Notes: generated by a model from the letters alone, not told the origin. A stretch of 64,000 nucleotides of DNA from Fremontodendron californicum (GCA_030761205.1 JAULJL010000028.1:21441001-21505000), one strand, 5' to 3'; positions 13,612 to 25,165 are shown, counted from the stretch's first letter. Program-made: numbers and translations.

Positions 13612-14068
13612 GGATGGTAGCGGTTTGGATATCTGCATTTTTTGTATTATCCGAATCCGAATCCGAATCCGCAAAACTGTTTTAAAATTCGAATCCGCAT
13701 TTAATCCACATATTACTATCCGAATCCGAATTAAATAACATTATCCGTCGGATATCAAAATCCTCAAAAAATCCAAATTCAATAAATCAATTTTTTTTTT
13801 TAAAAATAAAAATATAAATCAATCAAAATTTATGTGTTTTACAAATAAGTGGATATCTGAATCCGCTATCTGAATCCGCAGAAGTAATGCTGATTCGGAT
13901 AATAGATATCCGAGGTTTCATATCTGCATCCGTTTCGAATCCGATACGGATAGTAATTATAATATCTGAATTCGACTTTTATTCGAATTCGCAAATCCTA
14001 ATTCGTAAAAAATAAATTGGATATCCGCGAATATCCGAATCCGCATTTTAAATTGTCATCCCTAATCA
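13612..14068. repeat. Dispersed repeat family E (ATCCGAATCCG-rich)
   Basis: It is rich in the phrase atccgaatccgaatccgc and ends ttgtcatcccta. A second copy in inverted orientation lies at 14680-15185 and starts agagatgacaatgg. The outer ends fit an AGRGATGACA inverted terminus. It is non-coding. Confidence 0.65.
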
Positions 14069-14679
14069 CACCATTGTAAAGGGGAAAAATGAACTTCTAT
14101 AAATATATGAAGGAAAAAAATGTTTGGGCTTTTGACAATTTGAAGGTGCAGTCCAAGTTTGCAATAGCCTATAAGGAGAAAGAGAACTCCCTTCACAGAA
14201 CAAACTTTTTACTTTTCCATCATTTTTAGTGGAATTGGTAAGTGCTTTATCATTCCTTGAGTCTATGTTACTCACATTGGGATAAGTGTTAAATACAGCT
14301 ATATATTTGATACGAATATATTTATTTAAAAAAATTCATATATTTAGAGGATCATAATTTCAGACCCATATCAAATATATGTCGATATATATTTCAAATA
14401 TGAATACTAAAAAAAATAAAATCTGACCTCTTCTTTTCTTATAGAAGTCAAGTGAAAATTCTGATCCACTTGCTATTACACACATCCTCAAACTTTGTCT
14501 CATGCTCTCATTCTTTTTGTAGATAAAACATTTTCAATGTTTTAAAGTTTAGAAAGGAGCCTTTTAGCAAAAAGCCCAAGCCTTTTTATTTTCCATCCTC
14601 TTCTTTTTTTTCTTCCCTCCTTTCCACTTTTCCCTTCTCTCCCTCTCATCTTTTTTCCCTCCTATCAGTAGCAACATTT

Positions 14680-15185
14680 AGAGATGACAATGGATTGTGC
14701 GAATTTGGATATTTACAATTATCCAATTTGCTTTTTGCGAATTTAAATATTGCTGATTCGGATAAAATTAGGATTCGAATATTGTAATTACTATCCGCAG
14801 CGGATTCAGAACTAATGTAGATATGAAACCTCGGACATCCATTATCCGAATCCGCATTACTTATGCGGATAACGGATTCAGATATCCGAATCCGCTCACT
14901 TTTGTGAATTTGAATTCGATATTCGAATCTATTATCCGTTTATTTGAATTTAAAATTAATTTTTATTTGATTTTATATTTTTATTTAATTTTTTTTTACT
15001 TACTGAATTCGAATTTTTAGCGGATTCGGGTATCCGACAGATAATGTTATTTAATTTTGATTCGGATTCGGATAGTAATATTTGGATTTAATGCGGATAA
15101 TAAACGAATTCGAATTTTAAAGCAGTTTTGCAGATTCGGATATTACAAAAAATGACAAATATCCGATCCGCTGTCATCCCTAACA
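14680..15185. repeat. Dispersed repeat family E, inverted copy
   Basis: It starts agagatgacaatgg and ends ccgctgtcatcccta, so its termini are inverted repeats. Its interior matches the reverse complement of the copy at 13612-14068. Confidence 0.65.
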
Positions 15186-15232
15186 ACACCGCACTTATTT
15201 AGGCCTTCCATAAGCTAGCTTCTTGCAGAATA

Positions 15233-15420
15233 TTAAACTTGACAATTTTGGACAAGATACGAAAAAGAAAAAACTATAACACGAACATGACACGATATGT
15301 CAAAATTTATATAAATATATAATACCTTAAACACGATTATGATACGAAAAATAACACGAACATAACACGAATATGCAGATTGCCAGGTCCAAACATAAAA
15401 GGAAAATTCCAAGTTTCCAA
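15233..15420. repeat. Dispersed repeat family C copy
   Basis: It carries the phrases acacgaacatgacacga, gtcaaaatttatataaatat and cacgattatgata seen in the other copies. Orientation is opposite to the copy at 12350. Confidence 0.55.
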
Positions 15421-15518
15421 CAGCTAACATTTCATATTAGAGCTGGGCATCGATTTACCTATCATGATCACATTCTTCTCTAACCAAAATTTAGAGATAA
15501 TATTGGTAGTTCAAGAGC

Positions 15519-16030
15519 ACAGGCCTCGTCCATGAGTCGAGTCGGGTTCGAATCAGACTTATATATAATATCTACATCATATATACTTGTCCAAACCCTA
15601 CCCGAAATATAAACTTCAAATTTTATCCAAATCCGTCCAAATTTATAAATGAATAATCCAAGTCCGTTTAGACCCGTCTACATTATTTTTTTCTAAAAAT
15701 AATTTTTAAAAAAATATTATTTTTTTATTTAATCTTTAGTAATTTTATATATATTTTTCTTTTATTAAGTTCTTAAACATTTTACACTATAATATTATAT
15801 ATATTTAATCTTTATATGACATAAATTATATAATATATAATTAAATAAAAAATAATTTATTATTTAATTGAAAAAGGGCCGAACCGGACTCGAACCTTGA
15901 ATGTTGAAACCAAGGTCCAAACTATTTTTTAAACGGGTCTCATTTTTTTGCCCAAGCCTATTTTTCGAACCTAATATTTTTATCCAAATCCTATTAAATA
16001 TGGACAGATATCCCGATTCTTAGACAGGTC
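15519..16030 (+). mobile_element. MULE-type MITE, 0.5-kb family (related to 55387-55928)
   Basis: It aligns along its length with the copies at 55387-55928 and 61576-62033. Shared phrases are gagtcgggttcg, ccaagtccgtttagacc, tttgcccaagcctatttttc and gacaggtcta. The other two copies have 9-bp target duplications, typical of Mutator-like elements. I do not see a clean duplication here, so the left end is approximate. Confidence 0.6.
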
Positions 16031-16237
16031 TAACTCTAACTTCAACTATGGCAATCCCCAAATATTATTGAAATTCTAAACTGATATGACATTCAGCCAC
16101 AAACATTACAATGAACCCTAGACAACAAATTGTCCCCGAGAGCATTTACCCTTATTGATAGCAAATTCAGACAAGAGTTTCTTGTCTTCTAAACAACAAT
16201 CTTAGAAAACCCTACTCATTTCCGACCATTAAAATAC

Positions 16238-16690
16238 TTAGTAGAGATCACCTTCCTTGTGAGTGTGAATCTCACAATCTGATTTTGGGTATGAAACACA
16301 AGTGAGCAAATAACCCTCCTCCATTTGTTTGTCGTCGAGGAAGGAACCGTCCGATTGATCCACCGAACCGGACACCATCTTCCCGGCACACGTGGAGCAA
16401 GCTCCGGCTCTGCAAGAATAAGGCAGGTCTACTCCTGCCTCTTCAGCTGCATCTAAAATGTATTGGTCATCAGGGGCTTCAAACTCGTTCACCTCACCAT
16501 TTGGTCCTACAAGCTTAATCTTGTAAGCTGCCATTGATGTTCTGTAATTGGAGGAACATTTCAAGCCAAAAGATTTAGAGATGTTCTTAACAGATCCGAG
16601 AGATGTCGGGGCCTTGACAATCGCACTTGTAAATCGGTTGGGGATCGCAGCTTTAACAATACAAGGGGAGTTAAGCCTCACAGTTGTCAT
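16238..16690 (-). CDS. FD3: Root-type plastid ferredoxin [2Fe-2S] (FD3-like)
   Basis: 150 residues in one coding exon. Plant-type ferredoxins carry single electrons between NADP reductase and plastid enzymes. The root type favours flow from NADPH to nitrite reductase, glutamate synthase and sulfite reductase. About 52 residues form a Ser/Thr-rich transit peptide, and the mature part starts near AAYKIKLVGP. Iron-sulfur ligands are visible as CRAGACSTC plus a later Cys in LLTCVSYP. The C-terminus HTHKEGDLY and the leader resemble Arabidopsis FD3. I chose the ATG at 16690, giving MTTVRL. An in-frame upstream ATG at 16753 lies before a good splice acceptor (ggattcag, ending 16699), so it is probably in a 5'-UTR intron. 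The upstream region is a tandem duplication that may supply two leader exons. Confidence 0.93.
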   Translation of the reverse strand: MTTVRLNSPCIVKAAIPNRFTSAIVKAPTSLGSVKNISKSFGLKCSSNYRTSMAAYKIKLVGPNGEVNEFEAPDDQYILDAAEEAGVDLPYSCRAGACSTCAGKMVSGSVDQSDGSFLDDKQMEEGYLLTCVSYPKSDCEIHTHKEGDLY

Positions 16691-16866
16691 CTTTACTCCT
16701 GAATCCGAACAACAATTGTCAGATTTTATTATTATTGTTTTTTTTTCCTTCATGGTGATTTTACACTAGTCCAAGAAAAATGAATAGCAAAACTGATTTG
16801 TCATATAAGTGGTTACCATATACAAGCATTTAAAAAATATATATTCAGATAATTCACAATTTCAGT

Positions 16867-17053
16867 CTATGTTACTAAGACTCGGATGATGTTACTGAGA
16901 CTCGGATGTGAGTGTCAAATATGGGTATGTTCAATTTTTTTTAAGATTTTCGTATATTTGAAGGATCCTTGAAAGATCATATCCCCATACGCATGTCCAG
17001 ATATGCGTCGAACACGGATACTTCAAGGAAAATGAAAAATCGAAGCAAAATAG
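16867..17053 (+). mobile_element. MITE-A copy with duplicated left end
   Basis: Flanked by a perfect 8-bp duplication ATTTCAGT. The left terminus is repeated: ATGTTACTaAGACTCGGATG is followed at once by a second version, so the terminal 23 bp or so occur twice. The right end is aagcaaaatag. Confidence 0.9.
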
Positions 17054-17336
17054 ATTTCAGTCATACTGGAGGCAAGCAAAACTAGAAAAGGCGGGAACTA
17101 AAACCAGAAAAAGCTAAGCAAATAATAATAACTAAAAGAAAAACGCGCCAGTGAGGCAGTGACTAATGTTCAGGCCCTAATTCTGAGACAATGACTTCTG
17201 AATTATAATCACTTATCAGCAACAGTGATATGCTGTTAAAGTCTAACTTTAATATCACAAGGAACATAATAGCATTTAGTAGTTAGTTGGAGAAACCATA
17301 TATACTATCAGTTTCAAGATATCAAAGAACTATAAC

Positions 17337-17648
17337 CTATGTTACTCGGATTTGGATGTGAGTATCGGACACGGATATGTGTCCGACACAGATATATTTG
17401 ATTTATTTTAAGTTTTTCCATGTATTTGGAAGGTTCTTGAGGGATCATTTTCCCATACCCATGTCCGAATATGTGTCGGACTCGGGTGTGTGTCGGACAC
17501 GGGTATGCGTCCGACACGGATATGTTTGATTCATTCTAAGTTTTCCATATATTTGGAGGGTCCTTGAAGGATCATATCCTCATAACCATGTCAGAATATG
17601 TGTCGGACACGGGTACTTCAAGAAAAATGAAAAGTCAGAGCAGCATAA
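17337..17648 (+). mobile_element. MITE-A dimer (312 bp)
   Basis: Nearly twice the usual length. It contains two element bodies in tandem, each with the gtccgacac, agtttt and tttggagggtcctt-like blocks, but only one outer left end and one outer right end. The flanks ACTATAAC and ACTATAAT (7 of 8) indicate one insertion of a dimer or internal duplication after insertion. Confidence 0.85.
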
Positions 17649-17897
17649 ACTATAATTATTCCAAGATGTCAAGACGTGTGAACATTGTCTTTTATATGCT
17701 AGATTTGTATATAAAATATTTTTATGTAAGAACAAGCTAAAAGAAACGCATGCCTAGTGCTAGTCAGAGAAAGAAGATGAGAACAATCAGCTGAATCTTT
17801 TTCCCTCAGTATAAGTGAGAGAGAGGGTGGGGATTTAAGTTGGGGCATGTAACATCAAGTTCGAGAGTTAGAAAAAAAAAAGGCATTATGCGTGCGC

Positions 17898-18073
17898 CTA
17901 TGTTACTCGGATTCGGGTGTGAGTGTCGAATATGTTCAATTTTTTAAAAAGTTTCTTCATGTATTTAGAGTGTCCTTGAAAGGTCTTAGTCCCATACCCA
18001 TGTCCGGATATGCATCAGACACAGGTGTCAGACACGGATACTTCAAGAAAAATAAAGAGTCGGAGCAAAATAG
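17898..18073 (+). mobile_element. MITE-A copy
   Basis: Left end CTATGTTACTCGGATTCGGG, right end GAGTCGGAGCAAAATAG. Flanks GCGTGCGC and GCGTGGGC match at 7 of 8 positions. Confidence 0.9.
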
Positions 18074-19164
18074 GCGTGGGCCATCATGTAATAACATTCT
18101 CCAGATATAAAAACATCGGGCAATTGATATTTCTATCTTTTAGTTCATTGCAATTCTCTAGTTCATGATCAAACATAGTGCATGATTGAAGGTCATACAA
18201 CCATTATCCAGAGTTCCAGGAGAAGTGCAAGAAAACCCTTTTATCTATGGCTCACAATTTCTTGGACTCTTCTAAATGCCCTTAAAAGATCTCCTTAAAA
18301 ATATGAGAAAAATATGAGAGTAAACTTGTATCCTGTTAATACTCTAAATGAAAAAGGAACCATATAATCCATTTCTGTATTAACAAGACAATTAATGTCT
18401 GGAGCACTATGAGAAGAGGCTAGCTAAGGGCTCTCTGCTCTTCACTCGAGGCTCCGTACTTCAAACGCATTAACACTATTTTTTTTAAAAGAATATATTA
18501 GACATGAAAGATTCATGGAGTACCTTCATAATAATTCTTGGAAAATCCAACTAATCTTTGTTGTCATAATCTTATTCAATATTTATCCCCTTTCTCCTTT
18601 TCTTCAAATCCCCAGAATAGAACAATCCGAACCCAAGAGCATTTAGAAGAAAGATCAAAGAAACTGAAATGCATCATAAGCAAACTAAAGCTAGGTCTAC
18701 TTATTACCCAATTCTTTGCCCTATCTCATTTGGAGCAGCACAGAAACTAATATCAAAGACCATAAGAATTAGCAACTCGTCCGACAAAATTAACGAGGAA
18801 GGTCTTACAAGACGCACTACGGACTTAACCTACAAGAATTACTATTTGAAAATTTCTCCTGTTCCTATCGATAACATGTTAACAAACACCTTATTATGAG
18901 TCAATGATGTGAATAAGTTCTGGGATACTGAACTTGCTGTAATGCAAAAGTTTTTACTACTACCCACTACATTTTGCTTATGCTAAAAAGTTAGGACCAT
19001 TCACAATTTGAAAAATCGAATGATCCAAGAAAAGACCTTTTTACAAAATGGCACACTGAATCGAAATAGTCCAATGCATCTACCTCAACAACCAACCCAC
19101 TCAGCAAACAAGTACAGTATTTTATCAACCCCATCGACATACAAGTTCACTATTTCATAGAATG

Positions 19165-19330
19165 CTATGTTACTCGGACTTGGGTGTAAGTGTCGGACAT
19201 GGGTATGTTTAATTTATTCTAAGTTTTTCATGTATTTGGAGGGTCTTTGGAGATTATATTCCCATATCCATGTTCGGATATGCGTCGGATACGAGTATTT
19301 CAAGAAAAATAAAGAATCAAAGCAACATAG
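19165..19330 (+). mobile_element. MITE-A copy, unit A only
   Basis: Flanked by ATAGAATG on both sides. The matching place in unit B reads tttcATAGAATGtatt with one copy of the 8-mer and no element. This defines the element ends and the 8-bp target duplication directly. Confidence 0.97.
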
Positions 19331-19971
19331 ATAGAATGTATTAACACAGACAAAAAGGTGAGAGTAGCTGACCTTAGAATAAGAAAAGGCAAACATTGAA
19401 AATAACCACAGGAAACTCGGATATAGATTATCTCCAACAATCTTCTTGGTAAACGATTAACCGCATAAAATGAAAAGAAATAAATGATTTTATCACATTT
19501 CTAGACTCTTCTAGTGAACCAATACAAACTTTACCCTTCACTAACCAAAAATAAATTACTTTGATAATGCATGGGGTCAAATTAATCTCCTTTTTCATTG
19601 TATAGGTTGAGTATAGCTCCTTGGTGAATAACAATAAATAATCAACCCAAGAAAAAAGGTATTCCTTTTATTTTCTTTGGATTTCAAGTTTCAAACTTTC
19701 CCAAAGCAAAAAAATGAAAATTTCATATTCACCTATAAATAAATAAAAAAACAAATAGCATACAGACCTCTACCATATATTCTTCCTAAAACAAAAACCT
19801 CATAATTCAACCAAAAAACCGAAGCTTGCAGAAGACCAAACAAGCAAAAAAGACAAAAACCCAGATAGCGGAAACAAGTAATCAAAGCGAAAAACAGATT
19901 ATAAACACAAAATCTTAGATGCAGAGAAAAGATGTACATGCAAACATAAAGAAAGGGGGGAGAGAGAGATT

Positions 19972-20060
19972 ACAGAGGGAGTTTGGGTCATGGGTGTGAG
20001 CGGAGAATACGAAGGGATCTAAGTTTTGAGTCTTAAAAACCTAATAGTGATAGTAATGAA
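19972..20060 (-). other. Candidate leader exon (unit A) for FD3
   Basis: On the minus strand it reads through actcaaaacttagatccc and ccgctcacacccatgacccA, ending CCCTCT before gtaatctctctc. This fits a 5' splice site followed by a CT-rich intron start. An (AT)n tract that could serve as a TATA region lies upstream at 20090-20113. A short upstream ATG occurs here, and unit B has ACG at that place. Assignment to FD3 is by strand and position only. Confidence 0.4.
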
Positions 20061-20859
20061 GATGGTCAGCTCACCACTTGGCAACTGCTTTATATATATA
20101 TATATATATATATAAGCACGAATGTGAAAAAATTTTGAATCAATGAAAATATTTATTATATTACTAATTTATTATTTTAAATGTTTTATTATTATTAATA
20201 AGATTTATCTAATTTATAAGAAAAAAAATATAGTTTTATTAAAATACTTCCGTTAAATTGATTAATTTGATAATAAATAAAAATAAAATTTATATGAAAC
20301 AATTTTATCTTAAAAGTTTAAAATTTTCACTAATCTTGAAAAGTAAATCAATAATTAAAATTTACGATAAATTTTTTATATTCATAATTAATTTTGCATT
20401 GATATTAAAAATAAAAAAATTTATAATAATTTGCATATAAAACAAATTTTTAAAAATTTAAATTAATATATATTTTATTAGTTTTATTTATTTTTAAAAT
20501 ATACAATTATATATTCAAAAATAGATAAACAACGAGTATTTACATGCAAATGTATGTGATAATAAATATTATGTGATAACAAATACTAGTATATAGGGAG
20601 GTGGGAGAAGCACAGAAAATCAACATCAAAGACCATATTCTAAAAATTGTCAAAAGGCACAAAGCAAGCATTAGCAACACGTCTGACAAAATAAACGAAA
20701 AAGGTCTTACAAGATGCACTACTGACTTAACCTACAAGAATTACTATTCGAAAATTTCTCCTGTTCCTATCAATAATATGTAAACAAACACCTTATTATG
20801 AGTCAATGATGTGAATAAGTTCCAGGATACTGAACTTGCTGTAATGCAAAAGTTTTTAC

Positions 20860-21256
20860 CAGTGTTGTCAAGGCGTGTGCCTAGGCGCATCTACGCCTTG
20901 CGCCTTAGCGTTAAATAATAAAAACGCCTCAAACCCTTTCGGACGAGGCTCATTTGATCAGGGGCACGCCTAATACGCCTAGACGCGCTTTTTTTGTAAG
21001 GCGATAGGCATAAAAAAAGCCCGCCTTATTGAAGTTCTCTTTAATTTTTTTTTTATTTTAAAATTTTTCATTAGATGTACCTTTACTAGTAAAAAAGGAA
21101 ATTGTATCAAACTCTTTACTTCTCAATATTTGAGTATTCAACAACATACATGATTATAAGCAAATCATGCATATTTGGCAACAACAAAAAATGCATGTTT
21201 TGTAGATAAACTGGACCACTCTTTAGAGTTTATTATCATAATTATATATCTTAACG

Positions 21257-21299
<43 letters not shown>

Positions 21300-21419
21300 G
21301 AAAAACACATACATATTGCGGCTTACTTCACTCAGACGAGCGCTTTTTTTGCGCCTTGCGTCTGAGGCAATATAAAGATTCTAGCTCCTAGAGTGCGCCT
21401 TGCGCCCTTGACAACATTG
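20860..21419. mobile_element. hAT-type MITE with CAGTGTTGTCAAGGCG ends
   Basis: Left end CAGTGTTGTCAAGGCGTG and the reverse complement of the right end, CAATGTTGTCAAGGGCGC, form an inverted pair. Both sides carry GTTTTTAC, and unit A has a single GTTTTTAC at 18950-18957 with no element. The 8-bp duplication and CAGTG start fit the hAT superfamily. It contains an (AT)n tract at 21259-21294 and no coding region. Confidence 0.95.
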
Positions 21420-21515
21420 GTTTTTACTTCTACCTACTACATTTTGCTTATGCTAAAAGTTAGGATCACTCACAATTTGAAAAATCGAACGATCCAAGAA
21501 AAGACCTTTTTACAC

Positions 21516-21680
21516 CTATGTTACTCGGACTCGGGTGTGAGTGTCGGATACGGATATGTTCAATTTTTTTCAAGATTTTCATGTATTTGGAGGGTTCTTG
21601 GAGGATCATATCCCCATGCCTATGTCTAGATATGCGTCGAACACGGGTACTTCAAGAAAAATGGAGTCGACGCAACATAG
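21516..21680 (+). mobile_element. MITE-A copy, unit B only
   Basis: Flanked by TTTTACAC on both sides. Unit A has the uninterrupted phrase cctttttacaaaatggc. The right end is slightly changed (GAGTCGACGCAACATAG). Confidence 0.97.
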
Positions 21681-21878
21681 TTTTACACAATGGCACACTG
21701 AACCGAAATAGTTTGCATCTACCTCAACAACCAACCCACTCAACAAACAAGTACACTATTTTATCAACCCCATCGACAATTCGACATACAAGTTCACTAT
21801 TTCATAGAATGTATTGAGAGTAGCTGACTTTAGAATAAGAAAAGGCAAACATTGAAAATAACGACAGCAAACTTGGAT

Positions 21879-22053
21879 CTATGTTACTCGGACTCGGGTG
21901 TGAGTGTCGGACACGAGTATGTGTCCGACACGAGTATGTTCAATTTTTTCCAACATTTGGAGGGTCCTTGGAGGATCATATCCCCATACCCATGTCCGGA
22001 TATGCGTCTGACACGGATACTTCAAGAAAAAAAAAAAAGTCGGAGCAACATAG
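21879..22053 (+). mobile_element. MITE-A copy, unit B only
   Basis: Flanked by ACTTGGAT on the left and ACTCGGAT on the right. Unit A has ACTCGGAT once, in aggaaactcggatatag. It holds two facing versions of the gtgtcSgacac motif near its left end. Confidence 0.96.
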
Positions 22054-22626
22054 ACTCGGATATAAATTATCTCCAACAATCTTCTTGGTAAACGATTAAC
22101 CGCATAAAATGAAAAGAAATGAATGATTTTATCACATTTCTAGACTCTTCTAGTGAACCAATACAAACTTTACTCTTCACTAACCAAAAATAAATTACTT
22201 TGATAATGCATGGGTCAAATTAATCTCCTTTTTCATTGTATAGGTTGAGTATAGCTCCTTGGTGGATAACAATATAAAATCAACCCAAGAAAAAGGGTAT
22301 TCCTTTTATTTTCTTTGGATTTCAAGTTTCAAACTTTCCCAAAGCAAAAAACTGAAAATTTCATATTCACCTATACAGTAAAAAAACAAAAAACAAATAG
22401 CATACAGACCTCTACCATATATTCTTCCTAAAACAAAAACCTCATAATTCAACCAAAAAACCGAAGCTTGCAGAAGATCAAACAAGCAAAAAAGACAAAA
22501 ACCCAGATAGCGGAAACAAGTAATCAAAGCGAAAAACAGATTATAAACACAAAATCGTAGATGCAGAGAAAATATGCACATGCAAAGATAAAAAAAAAAA
22601 AAAAAAAAAAGGGAGAGAGAGAGAGC

Positions 22627-22720
22627 TTACAGAGGGAGTTTGGGTCGTGGGTGTGAGCGGAGTATACGAAGGGATCTAAGTTTTGAGACTTAAAAATCTA
22701 ATAGCGATAGTGATGAAGAT
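22627..22720 (-). other. Candidate leader exon (unit B) for FD3
   Basis: Counterpart of 19972-20060. On the minus strand it ends CCCTCT before gtaagctctctc, a somewhat better 5' splice site than in unit A (gtaagc versus gtaatc). The upstream ATG of unit A is ACG here. If both are active, FD3 would have two alternative leader exons. Confidence 0.35.
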
Positions 22721-23294
22721 GGTCAGCTCAGCATTTCGCAACTGCTTCTTATATATATTTATTATACTATTAATTTATTATTATTAATAAAATTTATTTA
22801 ATTTATAAAGAAGAAATTTAATTTTATTAAAATATTTTTGTTAAATTGATTAATTTGATAAAAAATAAAATTTATATAAAACAATTTTATCTTAAAATTT
22901 TAAATTTTTCATTAACTTTCAAAAGTAAATCAATAATTAAAATTTATGATAAATTTTTTATATTTATAATTAATTTTGTATTGATATTGAAAATAATAAA
23001 ATTTATAATAATTTGCATATAAAATAAATTTTATCAAATTTTAATTAATATATATTTTATTTATTTTTAAAATATATAATATATATTTAAAAATAGATAA
23101 AATAAATATTATTTGATAACAAATATTAAAAAAAAGGGACGTGGGAGAAAGTTGATTCTGGTCTACCTCTGGGGGGTTTTGGCTTTTGGCATTTGTTTAC
23201 GGGCAAAGGCTAATGAAAAAGATGCCCCACGGGCCACGCCAAAACCAACCTAATCACATGCTCCAATAAAATAAAACAAAGGGAAAAAAAAAAA

Positions 23295-23381
23295 TCCGAC
23301 CTGCCGGATTCGAACCAGCGACCTAAGGATTGCCATTAGTACAACTACAGTCCTCCGCTCTACCAACTGAGCTAAGGTCGG
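23295..23381 (-). tRNA. tRNA-Tyr (GUA anticodon) with 14-nt intron
   Basis: The 87-nt gene folds into a full cloverleaf. The acceptor stem pairs CCGACCT with AGGTCGG, followed by discriminator A. The D arm is GCTCAGTTGGTAGAGC and the T loop contains GTTCGAATC. The anticodon loop is CTGTAG with an intron of 14 nt (ttgtactaatggca) directly after the base 3' of GUA, then A and the stem tcctt. Nuclear plant tRNA-Tyr genes normally have an intron there. Removing it leaves 73 nt. The flanking A-rich stretch at 23282-23294 would give the T-run expected for polymerase III termination on the minus strand. Confidence 0.97.
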
Positions 23382-24680
23382 TTTACTTGAAGGTTCAAGT
23401 TAATTAGTACTCCTAGCGTAGAGCTTTTTGTTGTTAATAAATGAGCAATAGTATTATTTCGATAAATAACTTTTTTTATAGAGTTTACTTTTTATACTCA
23501 TTAATATGAGGCCAAAGTCCAAGAAGTCTTATAACATAAGGATCATTAATTAATCCGTAAATGTGTAGGCATCTCAATATTTTTCGTACCCAAATATAAA
23601 AGGTGTGAGATAAAATAAAAAAGAGTCATTCCCTTATATTTTCACCTTTGCTCTCTACTCTTTTGCCTCATTATCTCTTAAATTTTTGCTGATTTAAGCA
23701 TCAGAACGCACCCCAGAATATCAACTCCGATTCCTCTTTGATTATGTTCCTTTTCTTTCAAACCTATTTGACCTTGCACGATACTAGCTTCAATCATCTA
23801 CCAAATAGTTTCTCGGCCTATGAAACCATCAACACAACACAAAAGGAAGAGTCGATAATGGACATAAAACCATTAATTCTGGTTCTATATTTGTTCGAAT
23901 AAAATACTTAGCCAATTCCATATGTCTAACCAAAAAAATTCTTTTTTTATTTTTATTTTTTTATCTTCCCATTCATTACCCACGAGACTTTGTTTTCCTA
24001 ATTCTTTCCATTCTACCAACGAAATTAAGACTTTAACATCTTAATTCTTAGTCAATCTAACCAAAAGAACATGGGTATTGTAAACTAGATTGATGCCGGG
24101 CGGGGTTTAAGGAGTAGTTTTGTAATATCCGTTATTTGAACCCCAAAAATAAATCATGAATTCAATTGTAATTTTAGTTAAGCATTTCTTTAAAAAAAAA
24201 TTAAGCATTAAACTTTTCCAAGTGGTAAAAAAATAATACCAAAAAAATTGTAAATCAACCCATGATTTAGTTCAACTAATTTACATAATCATTTAAAAAA
24301 AATAACATTCAACAAATTTGGGTTCAAATTTTAATATCTGCAATCTCTTATCTTATATTAAATTACGATCTTATCTATATTAACATAATTAAAGTGATTG
24401 AGTTGGTGTCACGAGTCAACTAGACACAAACTTAGTCAATGAAATTACTTAAAAACTTATTTAAAATAATAATATTAAAGGTAGTTACATACTTTTCTAC
24501 ATATATCTAAAAAATTTACTCACATATATCTAAAAAATTACCCACTTCTCTTTTATAAACTACCATATTTATCATAAATTACTCAATTTTTTTCTCTTTT
24601 CAAAAACATTTTTTTCACGTATTATTTTTTAGTTTGTTTATCATTTTTTTTCAACCACATAATGGGTGTACATGTTACTA

Positions 24681-24681
<1 letters not shown>

Positions 24682-24729
<48 letters not shown>
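24682..24729. repeat. (AT)n microsatellite
   Basis: About 24 uninterrupted AT units. Confidence 0.98.
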
Positions 24730-24732
<3 letters not shown>

Positions 24733-24819
24733 AATTGGGTGTTGGATGGTGTCTAATTTAACAAAGATTTTGTCCTTAAAGAGGTGTAGGGAGACCAAGC
24801 CAATACCATCACTTAGGGA

Positions 24820-25165
24820 TAGTTTATTGGAAAAATATTAGATTGAAAAAAGTGTGTTTAAAAAGTGCGGTTTAAATTTTTTAAGTGTTTGACATTGTTG
24901 TGAAAAAGTATTGTAGAAAATTAAAATGTCAAAAAAAGATATGTTTAAAATAATAAAAGTGTAGAGATGTGAAGATAATAAAATCATTTTATCCAAAAGC
25001 CAATTTTTAAAATTCAAAAGCTATATTTTTTGACTTTTTGAGTTGGCTTTTCAAACCATGGTTTCAACTGCAGAAACTAACTTTTTTTTACATGTTTAAT
25101 ATTGCATTTACAGTAAAAAATAATTTTTAACCTCAAAAATTATTTAAAAAATAATGCTAAAAAAC
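24820..25165. repeat. MITE-like element of the GTTTAGCATTGC type
   Basis: Close relative of 13070-13440 in the same orientation, sharing aaagtgtgtttaaaaagtg, gtttgacattgttgtgaaaa and aaataataaaagtgtagagatg. It is non-coding. Confidence 0.6.

Larger units (their letters stand above)
16699..19971 (-). other. Candidate 5'-UTR intron of FD3
   Basis: A 3' splice site motif (ttcggattcag) ends at 16699, eight bases before the chosen ATG. The nearest convincing leader-exon candidate on the same strand ends at about 19972. If both are used, the intron is about 3.3 kb and holds four MITE-A copies. No other gene lies between. This rests on splice motifs and position only. Parts outside the repeats show nothing else I recognise. 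Confidence 0.4.
18735..20610. repeat. Tandem duplication, unit A
   Basis: Matches 20611-23148 along its whole length in direct orientation, apart from insertions. Shared phrases run from ccgacaaaat, caagaattactatt and tcctgttcctat, through accaacccactca and ctctaccatatattcttcct, to the AT-rich tail ending gtgggagaag. The two units abut, so this is a direct tandem duplication of about 1.9 kb. Unit A has one MITE-A insertion (19165-19330) that unit B lacks. Confidence 0.9.
20611..23148. repeat. Tandem duplication, unit B
   Basis: Second unit of the direct duplication. It is longer than unit A because it gained a 560-bp hAT-type MITE (20860-21419) and two MITE-A copies (21516-21680, 21879-22053), and it lacks the MITE-A copy of unit A. 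The homology resumes exactly after each insertion. Confidence 0.9.

Noticed and set aside
16691..16753. Upstream in-frame ATG adding 21 residues (MKEKKTIIIKSD) to ferredoxin
   Set aside because: A strong 3' splice motif lies between it and the second ATG, the added residues do not fit ferredoxin leaders, and the second Met gives the usual MTTVRL start.
19733..22581. Paired frames FSLHLRFCVYNLFFALITCF in both duplication units as a conserved small membrane protein
   Set aside because: Similarity is explained by the tandem duplication. The frame is antisense to A-rich sequence inside the candidate leader intron and its ends differ between the units.
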